Origin: Ipomoea triloba
Taxonomy: Eukaryota; Streptophyta; Magnoliopsida; Solanales; Convolvulaceae
Length of the DNA stretch: 64,000 nt
NCBI RefSeq assembly: GCF_003576645.1
Contig: NC_044916.1
Location: 9,062,961-9,126,960 of the forward strand
Direction: 5' to 3'
Shown: positions 13,658-26,121 of the stretch, one piece after another
Layout of the letters: each line of letters starts with the position of its first letter
Position numbering within the stretch: the stretch's first letter is position 1
Translations under genes and position numbers: made by a program
Notes under the pieces: generated by a model
The model's input: the letters and a program-made list of their open reading frames with translations, nothing else
What the model was told of the DNA's origin: nothing
Databases searched by the model: none

Positions 13658-13701
13658 GAAACCCTAGGGAGAGCACTGTCTCTGCTTCTAAATCTCTACA
13701 T

Positions 13702-13722
13702 CAAGCATGGAGAAACAGTTTT
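13702..13722. repeat. Target-site duplication, right copy
   Basis: Perfect copy of 8441-8461. The ankyrin reading frame resumes directly from it (HGETV then LHLAVKNN). Confidence 0.95.
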
Positions 13723-13861
13723 GCATTTGGCTGTCAAGAATAATCAGTTTGAAGTGCTCAAGTATTTGATGGAGGTCCTTGATGTGTCAACTCTCAAGAA
13801 CGCCCAAGACAATGATGGGAATACCGTTTTGCATTTGGCAACTTCTGCTAAACTCAGAGGG
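13723..13861 (+). CDS. Ankyrin-PGG gene, exon 2, part right of the LINE
   Basis: Continues the exon after the target-site duplication with LHLAVKNNQFEVLKYLME and TVLHLATSAKLRG. The donor GGG|GTACGT at 13861 leaves phase 0. Confidence 0.88.
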
Positions 13862-14679
13862 GTACGTAGTAAGCACCTTTAATTTTATTTTATTTTGTTT
13901 AAGCAAAGAGGCAAATAACTAGTAGGTGGACCAGTCTATCAATGGATGGGTAGAGGATTGTTGGCGAAGACCGATGAAGGGTCAAGTCCAACACCCTATC
14001 TCTCCAAAATGTGATGAATGTCTATAAAAAGAAAAGTTGCACCTTTATTAGGAGCACAGCTTTTGGTGTGTCCCAGCAAAAACTGTGCAGTGGAGGGAGA
14101 ATTGTTGGGCAGAGGCCGATAAAGGACCATCATTTGGTGTGTAGGGGATTATTGGGTACACGCCGCTGAATGACCAGTCTAGCACGCTATCTCTCGAAAA
14201 TATAATGATAGTTTATAAAAAAAAAAAAAAAGTTGAGCCCTATATAACTTTTAGCCATAGTCATGGTTAAAAAAAAAATATTTAGGCACTCCTCGGACAT
14301 CTAGCACCTAGACGCTCATATATTTATTTATTTTTTTAAATTTGTTTATTTTTTAAATTATTTTACAATTTGATAATTATAAATTATTTAATACTTTAAT
14401 AGTTAATATTAAAATAATCTATGGATGGAACCATTTAGGTTATTTCACCCAAATGAAATAACTCATTTAAACAAAAATAAAAATAAAAAGGAAAAACAAT
14501 AACTAATCAATCAACTAAGCAGCCTAATCCGTGCCTAAGTTGCCTCCTAGACTCCCCATTATACTGATCATACGTTAAGCGGCTGGCTAATGCCTAGGGC
14601 CAAAACCAATTTTTACAAGTGGTAAAGCGCTTAAATCTTCTTAACATACACGTACTAACAAAATGAATATATTTGTTAG
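13862..14679. other. Intron 2 of the ankyrin gene with repeat fragments
   Basis: Two related repeats at about 13925-14035 and 14090-14215 (shared GATTGTTGG, CGAAGACCGATGAA-type and CTATCTCTC words; a third relative lies near 2740-2800). From about 14264 to 14615 there is a GCCTAG-rich stretch similar to the hAT-like elements at 22338-22788 and about 29845-30150. The acceptor is TTTGTTAG at 14679. Confidence 0.6.
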
Positions 14680-15612
14680 ATGCTTATCTATCTGCTGAAG
14701 CTTGGAGTTGAAGTGAATGCATTGAACCGAAAGGGCTACACAGCTCTTGATGTAGTGGAGGCAGACGCAAGCAACTCGGGAGCCCTAGCAATCATCCCTG
14801 CACTACAAGAAGCCGGCGCCAAAAGATGCGATCAACTCTCCCCAATCTTTCAAGACATCCAACAAGTCCCAGACACACCGTCCCAAAAATCCCCTCAAAA
14901 CATCTTTTGGTGGCCAAACCACAAATCTCATTTGCACGACGCCGCGTCCCCGTACCGCACCCACAAGCCCACCAGCCGCCGCAGGGCGAAGCAACTGGAG
15001 CTCCAAAGCGAGGGCCTAAGGAACGCGCGGAAGACCATAACCGTGGTGGCGGTTTTGATCGCCACCGTCACATTCGCCGCCGGGGTGAACCCGCCAGGCG
15101 GGTTCAACCAGGAGACGGGAAAAGCACTTCGGGGACATGCCACGGACTTCAGGGTGTTCCTGATATGCAACATTGTAGCCCTTTTCCTCTCCCTCGGAAT
15201 CGTCAACGTCCACGTCAGCATCATACCTTTCAAGAGAAAATCCATGATGAGCTTGATGGTGGCTACGCATAAAGTGTTGTGGGCTTCGACCATGTTCATG
15301 GCCGCGGCTTATATATCCGCCATATGGACGATCATGCCAGCGGGGAAAGGGACTAGGTTGGTTTTAGCCGAGGTGGTGACTATAGGGGGTGGCTTCACAA
15401 TGGTTGTGTTTTGTGGTTTGGGGTGGCTGTTGATTAGCCATTGGTTTAGGAAGCACAAATGGAGGAAAACCAAAAGCACGAAACTCAAAAATGGGAGCCC
15501 CAATAGTAGTGTGAGCCGTGTTGAAGAAATGAAGGTTTTGGGGAAGCATAGTATAGAGACTAGTAGCAATTCAGATGTCGAAAGCTCGGATCAAGGTTAC
15601 CATTTATACTAA
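14680..15612 (+). CDS. Ankyrin-PGG gene, exon 3 (last repeat, PGG domain, membrane spans)
   Basis: Encodes the last ankyrin repeat (GYTALDVVEAD), a basic linker, and the PGG domain with NPPGGF. Three further hydrophobic segments follow (FLICNIVALFLSLGIV; TMFMAAAYISAIW; MVVFCGLGWLLISH). A basic/Ser-rich tail ends at TAA. Exon phase is 0 at entry. A decayed partial copy of its first 110 bases occurs at 30232-30341. Confidence 0.92.
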   Translation: MLIYLLKLGVEVNALNRKGYTALDVVEADASNSGALAIIPALQEAGAKRCDQLSPIFQDIQQVPDTPSQKSPQNIFWWPNHKSHLHDAASPYRTHKPTSRRRAKQLELQSEGLRNARKTITVVAVLIATVTFAAGVNPPGGFNQETGKALRGHATDFRVFLICNIVALFLSLGIVNVHVSIIPFKRKSMMSLMVATHKVLWASTMFMAAAYISAIWTIMPAGKGTRLVLAEVVTIGGGFTMVVFCGLGWLLISHWFRKHKWRKTKSTKLKNGSPNSSVSRVEEMKVLGKHSIETSSNSDVESSDQGYHLY

Positions 15613-16279
15613 TTATTAAGCTAGGTAATTTTAGAGTCGGTAGTATATTCATGTGTATTTGATTAAAATTAGCTCAACTTTGTTAATCGGTATTGTATTG
15701 TAATTGTACGTAGATACAAGAAGTTGATTATATTATGCCCTCATTTAGTCTTTTGGCACAAGTGGATAAGGACCCGCTTTTTAGTTTTCTATTTCTTTAA
15801 AGAAAAAAGTTATAAAGAATAGCTTTTTAATAACCTTTATATTTTAGCAAATAAGTCAGGTAGTCATATAATCACAATAATCGTAGTAACTTTTAATCAA
15901 AACTTTTACTTGATGTAGATTTAATAGTCATGGAATGATACTAAAGAATCAACCTAACGTGAATATAATATTGTATTTTTGAATTTTCTCTCACTTTCGC
16001 TCAATTATCTAGAGGAATTAATTGAGCAGTGAGATGATTGGAGGACTTTAAATAAGGGCATCTGATACTCAATAAATAACAAATTATTATATCTAAAAAA
16101 TAAAGTTTATTCCCTTTTGCTGAGCATAAAAAATGTCGTTCGACTTCGAGGATTACAATGTGCAATTGTGCACTATGATCTAAACAGCCAGCCAGCAATA
16201 CGATCTATTTATCTATTTCTTGCTGCACTAGATAGCTTCCTCAACTCAAGAAAACAACTTCTTCTTCTTCTTCTTCATC
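15613..16279. other. Intergenic region between the ankyrin gene and TNL-1
   Basis: Probable ankyrin 3' UTR and TNL-1 promoter and leader. The last roughly 170 bases before the TNL-1 ATG are matched in inverse orientation upstream of TNL-2 (about 40945-41100), so the inverted duplication includes the 5' leader, with a TTC/CTT triplet run just before the ATG. Confidence 0.7.
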
Positions 16280-19200
16280 TTGAGAGAGTTTAATTTGATG
16301 AATTCAAGAGGACAAGTTTTCTTAAGCTTCAGGAGCAAGGAAGTGGGTAAGAGCTTTGGGGGTCATCTCTCAGCCGCCTTGACCAATGCAGGCATCCCAA
16401 CTTGTGAGTTTGACCATGAACAAGAAGAAGAAGATGAAGAATTGCATATTAAAAAGGCGATTCAAGAATCAAGAATGGCGATAGTTGTAGTGACAGAAGA
16501 CTATGCATCATTGGAGAGGTGCCTTGATGAGCTTGTGTGGATTATGGAGTGGAAGCGTAGTGGCTGTGAGGGATTGCCATTCTTCGTTCTTCCTGTTTTC
16601 TTCAGCGTGGATCCTTCTGATGTGAGGAAACAAGGAGGGAGCTTTGCTAAAGCTTTTGGTCGATATGAAGATCGAGTAGTGGAATCTTCATCATCATCAG
16701 AATGGATGAAGAAGGTGAACCAGTGGAGGGCTGCTCTCAAACAAGTTGCTGATCTAGGGGGAATGGTCTCTCACAATCAGGCTCATGGGTAATCTATCAT
16801 CTCATATATATAATATTATGCTTATTTTCCTTATATCTATTCCTAAATTAAAGCTTGTGATATGGATTATATAATTCCAATTTTTTTTTATAGATATCAT
16901 TTCTTTTTTCAAAATATTGCCGGTTAGTTCTAGTATTATTCTGGCATAACTATTTTTGGTCCTCCGTCATCAAATCAGTTTAGATGATGCTAAATATGAA
17001 GACATTTCAGTCTTTTTGTACAAAGTAGGTTGATATGATAATTTTTATTTATTTTTTTATTTATTTCTTTTATCTTTTTTTTTTTTTGAAAAATTCCCTA
17101 ATTCATGGCTACATTTTGTATCTCCTTCAATTGCATCCCGCGCCTTATAGTAGAACCTCTAATACTTGAGCTTCCACAGCAATGGAATGACACATATAAA
17201 TCTAGTGAGAATGCGACATTGGTCTCCTTCTTCGTGAGCGGCGACTGTTCGCCTATCGTCGATCACTTTTTAACCTGAAATATCGCCGGAGGTTGGCCAG
17301 ATCCCTAATGACCTGTGATAGCCGATTATTAACTGGTTTTTGAGCTTCATTGCATCAAAATGAATTGTTGATGGGTGTAATTGCACCTTTAAAATTAACA
17401 CTTAGAACTGAATAGACTAAAATGCCATCATATTTAATGCCATTTAAAAATGTTTGTTGACAAAGGACAAAAATAGTCTTGCCACAATAATAGTTGGACT
17501 AACATGGAATGTTATAAAAATAAAAATAAAAAAAGAACTTAATGTCACCAATAAATCTAGGACAAAAAATGTAATTAACCTTATATATAAATATATATAG
17601 TGATGCTTGGGGCTATTAATGTGTAGGTATGAATCAAGGTTCATCAAACAAATAGTGAAGGAGGCAGCAAGAAAGCTGAATCGCAAAGTTCTGTATGTTT
17701 CTCATCAGCACCCTATAGGAATAGAAACTCGAGTCAAGGAGATCAATCTATGGCTACAGGATGGATCAACCAGTGTTGATATTCTTGCAGTGTATGGGAT
17801 GGGGGGTGTGGGCAAGACTACCCTTGCCAAGACTGCATATAATCTCAACAATCACAGCTTTGATGGCAGTAGCTTTCTTGCAGATGTAAGAGCAGCTTCA
17901 GAGCAGTATGATGGCCTGCCCCGCCTTCAAACACAGCTCCTCAGAGATATCCTTGGGGAAAAGGTGAAGAAGATCTACAATGTCCATGAAGGTATTGTGA
18001 GGATACGAGAAGCTGTGAATTACAGAAGAGTTCTTGTTGTTCTTGATGATGTTGAGGATACAGATCAGTTAAACGCGGTTCTTGGCATGCGAGAATGGCT
18101 GCATCCCGGGAGCAAAGTTATCATAACTACGAGAAATGATCACTTGTTTGATGGTAGTGAGTTTTGTGATTGCAAGATGTATAAGGTCAAGTCATTGAGT
18201 GAGAAAGAATCACTTCAGCTCTTTAGCCTGCACGCGTTTGGGAAAGAGTGGCCACCCGAGGACTTCAAGGACCTTTCGAGAAATGTTGTGTTTCACTGTG
18301 AAGGGAATCCCTTGGCTCTTAAGGTCTTGGGGTCAGCTTTATGTGGCTCAAGTCCTGAGGTGTGGGAAAGTGCATTACAGAAATTGAAAGTGATTCCTCA
18401 GACGAAAATTCTTGAAAAACTTAGGATCAGTTTCGATTCTTTGCCGGATAATGATGTCAGGAACATTTTCCTTGATATTGCTTGTTTCTTTGTTGGCAAA
18501 AACAAGGATTTTGTGGTAACTGTGCTTGATGGATGTGGTTTGTTTTCGGTTGATGGAATTCAAGTACTTACCGATCGGTGTCTGTTAACAACAATTGATG
18601 CTGCTAGTAAGAGTAAAATTATGATGCATCAGCTTATTCAAGATATGGGAAGAGAAATTATTCGAAAAGAATCGCCTTGGGAGCCCTGGAAAAGAAGCAG
18701 AATTTGGATACATAAAGATTCTTTCAATGTATTGAAGGCAAAAAATGTAAAGATAATCCAACTCCATACTTCATTTAGCACATACATATTTCCCACATTT
18801 TCTGTATCTATAAGCATTACATTGTTGGATTGTTTTTTTCTATTAGGGGACAGAAAAAGTTGAGGCCCTTGTTCTTGATATGCAAATGTTGAGGAAAGCT
18901 AAAGTCACTACATCATCAATGTTTAATGTCAATGATGCTGAAAGACTTTATGCAGGAGGAAATTGCGAGAATGTGCAAAAGCGTAGCAGACTGAACTTTC
19001 TGTCACAACTTATAAATAACAATGCAGAAATTTCGCATGAACCATGCTTCGGAGTTGATGCATTTTCGAGAATGGAGAGACTGAGAATTCTGCAGCTCAG
19101 TCATGTAAAGTTATCCGGCTCGTATGCTTTGCTACCAGTGAATTTAAGGTTTCTCTCTTGGCATGGATTCAGTTCAAAGTCCATTCCTGATGATTTTCCT

Positions 19201-21007
19201 TTGGAGGGTCTGGTTGCTTTGGACATGAGAAATGGCAACTTGAGAAAAGCTTGGGAGGGAATCAGGGTATGGTATCTATCCATTTTCTTGAAATTTTTTG
19301 TTTTTTTTTTTTGGGTAACGAGGGAAACCCAGTACCCGTGGGTGTGCACTAGGTAAACCCCGGCCATCTTGTGATCTTAGCTGGTAAAGGACCACAAGGA
19401 GGTAAATCAGTCTAGATTGCTCAAAGCTGACCGGCTCAAATCAAGAGAGCTGAGATTCAAACTCGTGATCTTGTAGTTACAAGTTTGTATCCTCGGGTAC
19501 CCCATTTTCTTGACTTTGTGTGTACTAAACAATGTTCATTTTCTGTTATTATTTGACTGATATATCCATTGTGTCATGTATCAGATCCTAAGGTTTTTGA
19601 AAATCCTCAATTTCAGTCACTCCCATAGCCTCCTGACAACCCCAAATTTTTGTGGCCTTCCTAGTCTCAAAAGACTGATCCTAAAAGACTGCACAAAACT
19701 GGCTGAGATTCATGAATCAATTGGAGATCTTGAGGGACTCACTTTTCTCAACTTAAGAGGCTGCAAGAATCTCAGGAGGCTTCCAACAAGTTTCAGCAAC
19801 CTAAAATCCTTGGAACACCTCGTCATCTCGGGCTGTTCAAGGCTAGCCACAACCACAACGGAGCTAGGGAAGCTCGAATCCTTAACCACACTCCACGCGG
19901 ATGAAATTGCTTTCGGTCACCAGCATACACAGTGGAGGTCTTGGTTATCCAGGCTAAAAAAAGCTCCATATTCTGAAAGTTTCGTGCTCTCTTCTTTATC
20001 GCGCTCCTTAGTAAGCCTGAGTCTCGTGAAGTGCAGCCTGACAGATGATGCGTTATCAACTGGCATCACCAGTCTACCCTCATTACATTTCTTGAACTTA
20101 AGTGGCAACCTAATTTGCAGCATTCCACAGAGCATCATAGACCTCGGTGTGCTCAAGGAACTGTGGTTAGACGATTGTGTGAATCTCCAAACGCTCCCGG
20201 AACTCCCATTGAGCCTCACTAAACTCAAGGCAGCAGGATGCACATCACTGCAAGGCATTAGAAATCTGCCAAATCTTTGGACAGAGCTATTCTTGCTTGT
20301 GATGGATTGTGAGAAACTGAATGAGGTTCAGGGCCTGTTCAAGCTTGCACCAATAAGCAACTTTGATGCAGAACTGGTCAAAACTTTGGGGTACTTAGAT
20401 ATAGAAGCCATTCGGGATGCTGAGGTTGAGCTCTTCAATGGATTGACAGAAACAAGGAGTAAATACGTAGTCCAGGTACACTTCATCACAAATTCTAACA
20501 TTGAGTGTGGTTTGAGCTGATATCGTTTTCTGATCTTCTTCTTCTTCATTTTGGGAGTAGGGACTCTACGAATTTGGCATCTTTAGCACTTACTTTCCAG
20601 GAAGTGAAGTCCCAAGGTGGTTTAGCTACAAGCAGGATGTAGAAAATTCAGTGACTCTGAAGTTGGCTTCATATACAGACACCAACATCACAGGACTGAC
20701 CATATCCATGCTATATTCACGCTGCAAAAATCCCCAAAAATTCAAGTTTTTCGGGGAAGGAAAATTCGGGGGCTCCTTCTCGTTTTTCATCAAAGTCAGC
20801 AACATAAGCAGCGGTCTGAAATGGATTTATAACCCAACATATATTGGCATCCCGGGGCCAAATGAAGATCTGGTGTTTCTATGCCACTGGAAATTTGGCA
20901 AGTATTTGGCTTCTGGGGATGATATCAATGTCTCAGTAGTTGGACAGAGCCACACTTTGCGGATTAAGGAGCTCGGAGTTAGCCCTGTGTATGATATTAT
21001 TCATTAA
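16280..21007 (+). CDS. TNL-1: TIR-NBS-LRR-C-JID resistance gene with premature stop
   Basis: Exons 16280-16788, 17627-18746, 18847-19266, 19585-20475 and 20561-21007; GT-AG with consistent phases, 1128 residues. The TIR domain (VFLSFRS, CLDELVWIME with the Glu that is catalytic in TIR NADases, DPSDVRKQGGSFAKAF) is followed by NB-ARC with P-loop GMGGVGKTT (227-235). Further NB-ARC motifs are kinase-2 VLVVLDDVED, RNBS-B GSKVIITTR, GNPLALKVLG, FLDIACFF, and MHQ instead of MHD. Then come leucine-rich repeats (exon 4) and a post-LRR C-JID domain (FSTYFPGSEVPRWFSY). Such proteins sense pathogen effectors and trigger cell death through NAD-derived signals. The TAA at 21005-21007 corresponds to CAA (Gln) in TNL-2 and removes about 67 codons of exon 5 plus the last exon. 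Whether the protein still works is unknown. Confidence 0.9.
16905..17520. mobile_element. Long-TIR (MULE-like) element in TNL-1 intron 1
   Basis: Ends are inverted repeats of over 100 bases containing ACTATTTTTGGTCCT / AGGACAAAAATAGT-type words. The same element is in intron 1 of TNL-2 (about 39820-40405), so it inserted before the duplication. A related fragment is at 54070-54235. No coding capacity. Confidence 0.65.
19292..19503 (-). mobile_element. SINE in TNL-1 intron 3
   Basis: A poly(T) run at the left end shows minus orientation, and ATTTTCTTGA direct repeats (19282-19291 and 19504-19513) are the target-site duplication. GAGTTTGAATCTC-like sequence on the minus strand resembles a tRNA B box. 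The same SINE is at the matching place in TNL-2, so it predates the inverted duplication. Confidence 0.75.
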
Positions 21008-21553
21008 GAAACACAAACATCATCTTCATCGGCAATCGAACGTTACATGTCTATCTGTCAGTTAGCAGTGAATCACTACTTCTTCTCTCCCTCCAAGTAC
21101 TTTCTCCTCAAAGGAAGGTCAGATGGTGATGATCCAAATGATGTAAGTGGTGTACTATACGATCATTTGTTGTTTGAGGATCATCGTGTGATTTTTGGAG
21201 TTTCTTCAGGTATGTGTAAGATTTTTCCGGTATAATATATATTATACATAATACATTAGGATCTTAATTACGTGGTGCAGGTTATCTGGGCTTATTAAGT
21301 ACAATTAGACAGAATATCATTAGACTACAGATATATCTAACTATACGTACTTAACGTAATAAGCTGCTTTCCTGTCTGTGTGTCTCCATTTCAGACACAA
21401 ATGAAGTGTTGTTTACTAAGATGCATGTTTTATGCTGATGACACAGATGATGATAGTGATGTTGACTTTGATGAATTTGAATGTGATGAGGAGGAAGCAG
21501 AAGAAGAGCTAGAGGAGCTATTGCGATGGAATAGTCGAAGTTTTGGGAAATAG
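21008..21553 (+). pseudogene. TNL-1 3' exon remnants beyond the premature stop
   Basis: The exon-5 frame stays open after the TAA to the donor at 21209 (residues like LLKGRSDGDDPNDV and HRVIFGVSS), matching TNL-2. Beyond the next intron, an exon from 21395 has two readings. In the phase given by exon 5 it ends after about 14 residues (DTNEVLFTKMHVLC). In another frame it is open for 53 codons to TAG at 21553 and is very acidic (DDDSDVDFDEFECDEEE). The acidic frame is conserved in TNL-2 with the same length. Confidence 0.6.
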
Positions 21554-22337
21554 TTGAGTAGAGGAAAGCTCAGTTCAAGCTAGAGACGATGACAACACCC
21601 TAAAAATATTAGTTAAAACTCAGGTCAGAACAGGGAAAAGTTTTTGGCTCCCAATAGGTCCATCTTGCATTGCATTGTGGGTCAGGTCTAAAAATTATTT
21701 GTTTATTAATATATTATGTACTTTCAATTAATAAATTATGTGTCTATAATTAAATTGAAGGCACATAATATATTAACTATAAACACAAAATCTGTTAATT
21801 ACAACAGTGTAGTTGACATATTATGCGTTGTAGGTAACATATTATGTGTTTTGCCTTCAATTTATTTACGGTAGTTAAGATATATAATAGGTTAATTGCA
21901 AATACATAACCTATCATTTTGGATCAGTCTACACATAATAGGTTAATTGCAAATACATAATCTTCTAAGTTTAGTTTTAGTTCTAAAGCGTTGAAATTCA
22001 AGCCAAATTTGTTCATGGTAAAGTTAAATCTCCATATAATTTTAATTAAAGAATGCTTGAAGCACTTAAACTATCAATCACTACCAGTAGATTGTGTAAG
22101 TTGACATTGCTTTCCTCTGTGTTCTTTATTATCTGGTTCATCATTCTTACTTTCATTTTTCTTTCTCTTATTTTCTGTAACGAGTGAATTTGTAACTCAA
22201 ACACACTTGTAGTCTCATATTTTTTTTATTCATTTTATGGTAAGGATACATTTCTCATAGTTAGGCACTTAGGCATGTGCATTAGACAATCAACCGTTCA
22301 AATTTTGATTTGTAATTTCTAAAGCTAATCCTTAGCA
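21554..22337. other. 3' flank of TNL-1, AT-rich
   Basis: Matched in inverse at about 34850-35360. Contains repeated ATATTATGTG/CATAATATATTAA words but no gene. Confidence 0.6.
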
Positions 22338-22788
<451 letters not shown>

Positions 22789-23989
22789 AGTAAATAAAAT
22801 GTCAAACTTGTCAAATATTTTAAATTTCGGATTTGGTTGAATTTAATATGATATCATGAATTTCATATTTATTAAAATAACTAGTGTTTTACCCGTGCGG
22901 TGCACGGAAAAAAGTTTATTATTATAATTTAAATAAAAAAAATTAAAAATATAAATATATTAAAATGTACAATATAATAATATAGTTGAATTTTCATATA
23001 TTTGGTCAAGTATCTATTATCATAGCATACAAATTTGTATGTTTAATATAATCTCTAATCATGTACATATTTATATAAATTTATAGAGAAAAATTTACAT
23101 AATTAAATTGAATTATTCCTAATCGTATTTCATATGTGATTTTAAACTCTAATTGGACGCATTTTCTTATATGATTGTGTAATACAGTGTATATACTTAG
23201 CAATTAAAATATATAAATTTTTAATTTTGTATATGTGATTTTAAACTCTAATTAGACCCATTTTCTTATATGATTGTATAATACATTGTATATACAAATA
23301 ATATTTATTAATATGTATATATATGCAAATTCTATAATATAATTTCTATAATTATAATTTATATTGATATATTATAATTAAAATAATTAAATTTAGAAAT
23401 TAAAAAATTAGTATTTTAATTTTGTATGATTAATATATTACATAAGTATATGTATGTATGCATTTTTAAAAATATAAATATTTATGAATACTCATTTTGT
23501 TAATTTTATAATTTTATTTTTAATTATATTTTATATTTTTTTAATTATAATTAAGAAAATTACATTTACAAATTAAAAGAATTTAATTTTTAAATTTATA
23601 TGGATTAATGTAGTCCCTAACTATATTACATATTTAGACAAATTTTTAAATATTTTTGAATTTTTAATTAAGAGTATGAGTTTAGATATATTTTAAAATA
23701 ATTTTTTTATAAGTAATCATTGTAGTAATTAATGTGTATAATTACACCAGTAATCACAATTCTATAAAAAAAATGTGTATATATTTTCATATTGTACAAA
23801 ATACTATAAATATAATATATGTCTACATAAATGGATAAAAGAGAAATGGATAATTTTTTTTATTATATAGATATTGATAAATATTATATAATTTTTTTCC
23901 TTGCATGAAAAAACATTCTTATTTTAAAATTTTACATTGATATATGAGTTTTGTGTCAAAATCTACTTTGGTGATATTTTAAACTTTGA

Positions 23990-24160
23990 GTAACACTTGT
24001 GTAAGACCGTCTTACAAGTCTCAATCCATAAGACGGGTTGGATATTTGATTTAATGGATCAAATATTTGAATAATGAGTCGGATCTTTGATATCATTAAT
24101 TAAAGATACAACCCGTCTCACGGATTAAGGCCATGAGACAGTCACACACAAGTTTTTGCT
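23990..24160. mobile_element. Small MITE with GAGACGGTCTCA-type ends
   Basis: Imperfect inverted ends CACTTGTGTAAGACCGTCTT and TGAGACAGTCACACACAAGT flank about 170 bases. A related fragment (GACCCGTCTCATGGATTCTC) is near 31465. It is nested in the Helitron-like element. Confidence 0.55.
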
Positions 24161-24966
24161 TAAACTTTTGTTTGTTATCATAAATAGTAATAGATGTCTG
24201 AAAACCATTTAGTTTTGTTTCTAAATATTTTCCAACCCATAAATGTAACACAAGCCAAACATTTCTAGATCATCATTTAAATAATAGGTCCATAATAGGC
24301 TTTGTGGTTCAATATTTGTAGATCTATGATATGTTTTTAACTAATTTATTGAAAGTTTATTTCTTTTAGTTCTATTATCTTATTATTCTTCATTTTAAAT
24401 TGATAGATCTCACGATATGCATCATTCTTAAATATGTGAATTTCAATTAATTTAATAACATTATATTTAAATGTGAGTACCCAATAACATTATTTTTTAA
24501 AAAAAACTCCACAAATGTAAGTTAGTTCAATTAATTTATTTTTATGTTAGTTTTTCTTCAGTTATGTTATTAACGTAAATTAATTTGTTTTGAGCTCATA
24601 ATATTTAAATAATAACTATTATTTTGGATTTGTAAATTTTTATAATTTATGGTATTTTATAAAATTTGTTTACAGCATTTGTAGTACAAAACCTTTAAAT
24701 TAATACAATAATACTTATATTTGTTATTAGTAGAATGTTAAAATCATAATAATGATATATTTTACCTTTCACATTTTTACTTTGAAAACCAACATCATTT
24801 ATGTAGGAAGAAATTTATATATAGTAGTAATAATATTGTAGTTAGTTTTAAAAGTTAGATTAAGTAAACAAATTGACATGCAACAATTATTTTTGGGTGA
24901 ACTTTTGACATGCAACAATAATTCAATATGTATATATCTATTATAGATATTATTTTCTCTTTTTAG

Positions 24967-25032
<66 letters not shown>
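24967..25032. repeat. (AT)n microsatellite
   Basis: Uninterrupted AT dinucleotides inside the Helitron-like element. Another tract is at 25219-25265. Confidence 0.95.
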
Positions 25033-25034
<2 letters not shown>

Positions 25035-25216
25035 GAATCAAATTAAATTATTTTAATTTTGACAATTTTAAATAAAATTCAAAATATAAAACAAATTAAA
25101 TTAAAAATATCTATAATAAAGAATACTAAATTGAATAGAAGATTTCAATTTTATCTTATTAGAATAAATTAAATTTGATATATCTATTTTGATATAGAAT
25201 TTTTTAAATTTTAATA

Positions 25217-25271
<55 letters not shown>

Positions 25272-25450
25272 ATTCTATTTCCATTAAATTATCATATTAT
25301 TATTTAATGACTTTAAAAAGGATAGAGATCTATATATAGAGCAATATAATAATGGAAAATAGAATTATAAATAACAATGAGATTTTTTTTTTAATCAAAG
25401 TTTAGTTTTATGCGCATGAAAAGTTTGAAAAAGAATTATTTCAATTGTCG

Positions 25451-26121
25451 TATGTAATTAGGTTGATTTAATATAATTGTATGTTTATTTAATACATAAA
25501 AATAAAAATACAAATATTGGTGTCATTTAAAATTTTTAATTAGAACTTTATAATAATATTTTCTTTTATATATTAATTTTATTTGTATATAAAAAATCGA
25601 ACTTAACTTGAAAAACAATATACTGAGTATTAGTTTAGTGTACCTTAAAAGTAGGCCATGATTCATGGTTGAATAAATGTTTTAGGTAATCATTACTATA
25701 AATTAAATTAATCATTTTTTAGGATGGATGGAAAAAAAACACTCCTGTTTTAATATATATTATTATGTAAGTCTATGTTAATTTTAATTATATATTGCAA
25801 TAGTATTGTAAAAACTCAATCTACAACATTTTAAAAATTAACCAATATCATATTAAAAACTAATATAATATAGTGATTTAATATAATTGTACGTTAATTT
25901 AATACATTAAAATAAAATATTAATATAGGTGTTAAAAGTTTTTAATTAGAAATTTTTAATAATATATTTTTTATATATTAATGTTATTTGTATATAAAAA
26001 AAACTGAAGTTAAGTTGAAAAAGAATATACTGAGTATTAGTTTAGTGTACCTTAAAAGTAGACCATGATTCATGATATAATAAATATTTTAGGTAATCAC
26101 TACTATAAATTAAATTAACAT
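25451..26121 (+). repeat. Direct duplication of about 255 bp in the Helitron-like element
   Basis: About 25451-25712 and 25869-26121 share long blocks such as ACTGAGTATTAGTTTAGTGT and GGCCATGATTCATG/GACCATGATTCATG. Confidence 0.85.

Larger units (their letters stand above)
8462..13701 (-). mobile_element. Nearly intact L1-type LINE retrotransposon
   Basis: Minus-strand element of about 5.24 kb: a 44-base 5' leader (13658-13701), ORF1 (12392-13657), ORF2 (8493-12395), a 3' UTR of under 20 bases, and a poly(A) tail seen as poly(T) at 8462-8478. It is flanked by a perfect 21-bp target-site duplication. Endonuclease, reverse transcriptase and a C-terminal RNase H identify a plant L1-clade LINE. 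Both ORFs lack stops or frameshifts, which together with the perfect duplication argues for a young, possibly still competent copy. It interrupts the ankyrin gene in antisense orientation. Confidence 0.95.

Noticed and set aside
14803..15569. Open frames in other phases and strands over ankyrin exon 3
   Set aside because: Shadows of GC-richer coding DNA with the PGG frame.
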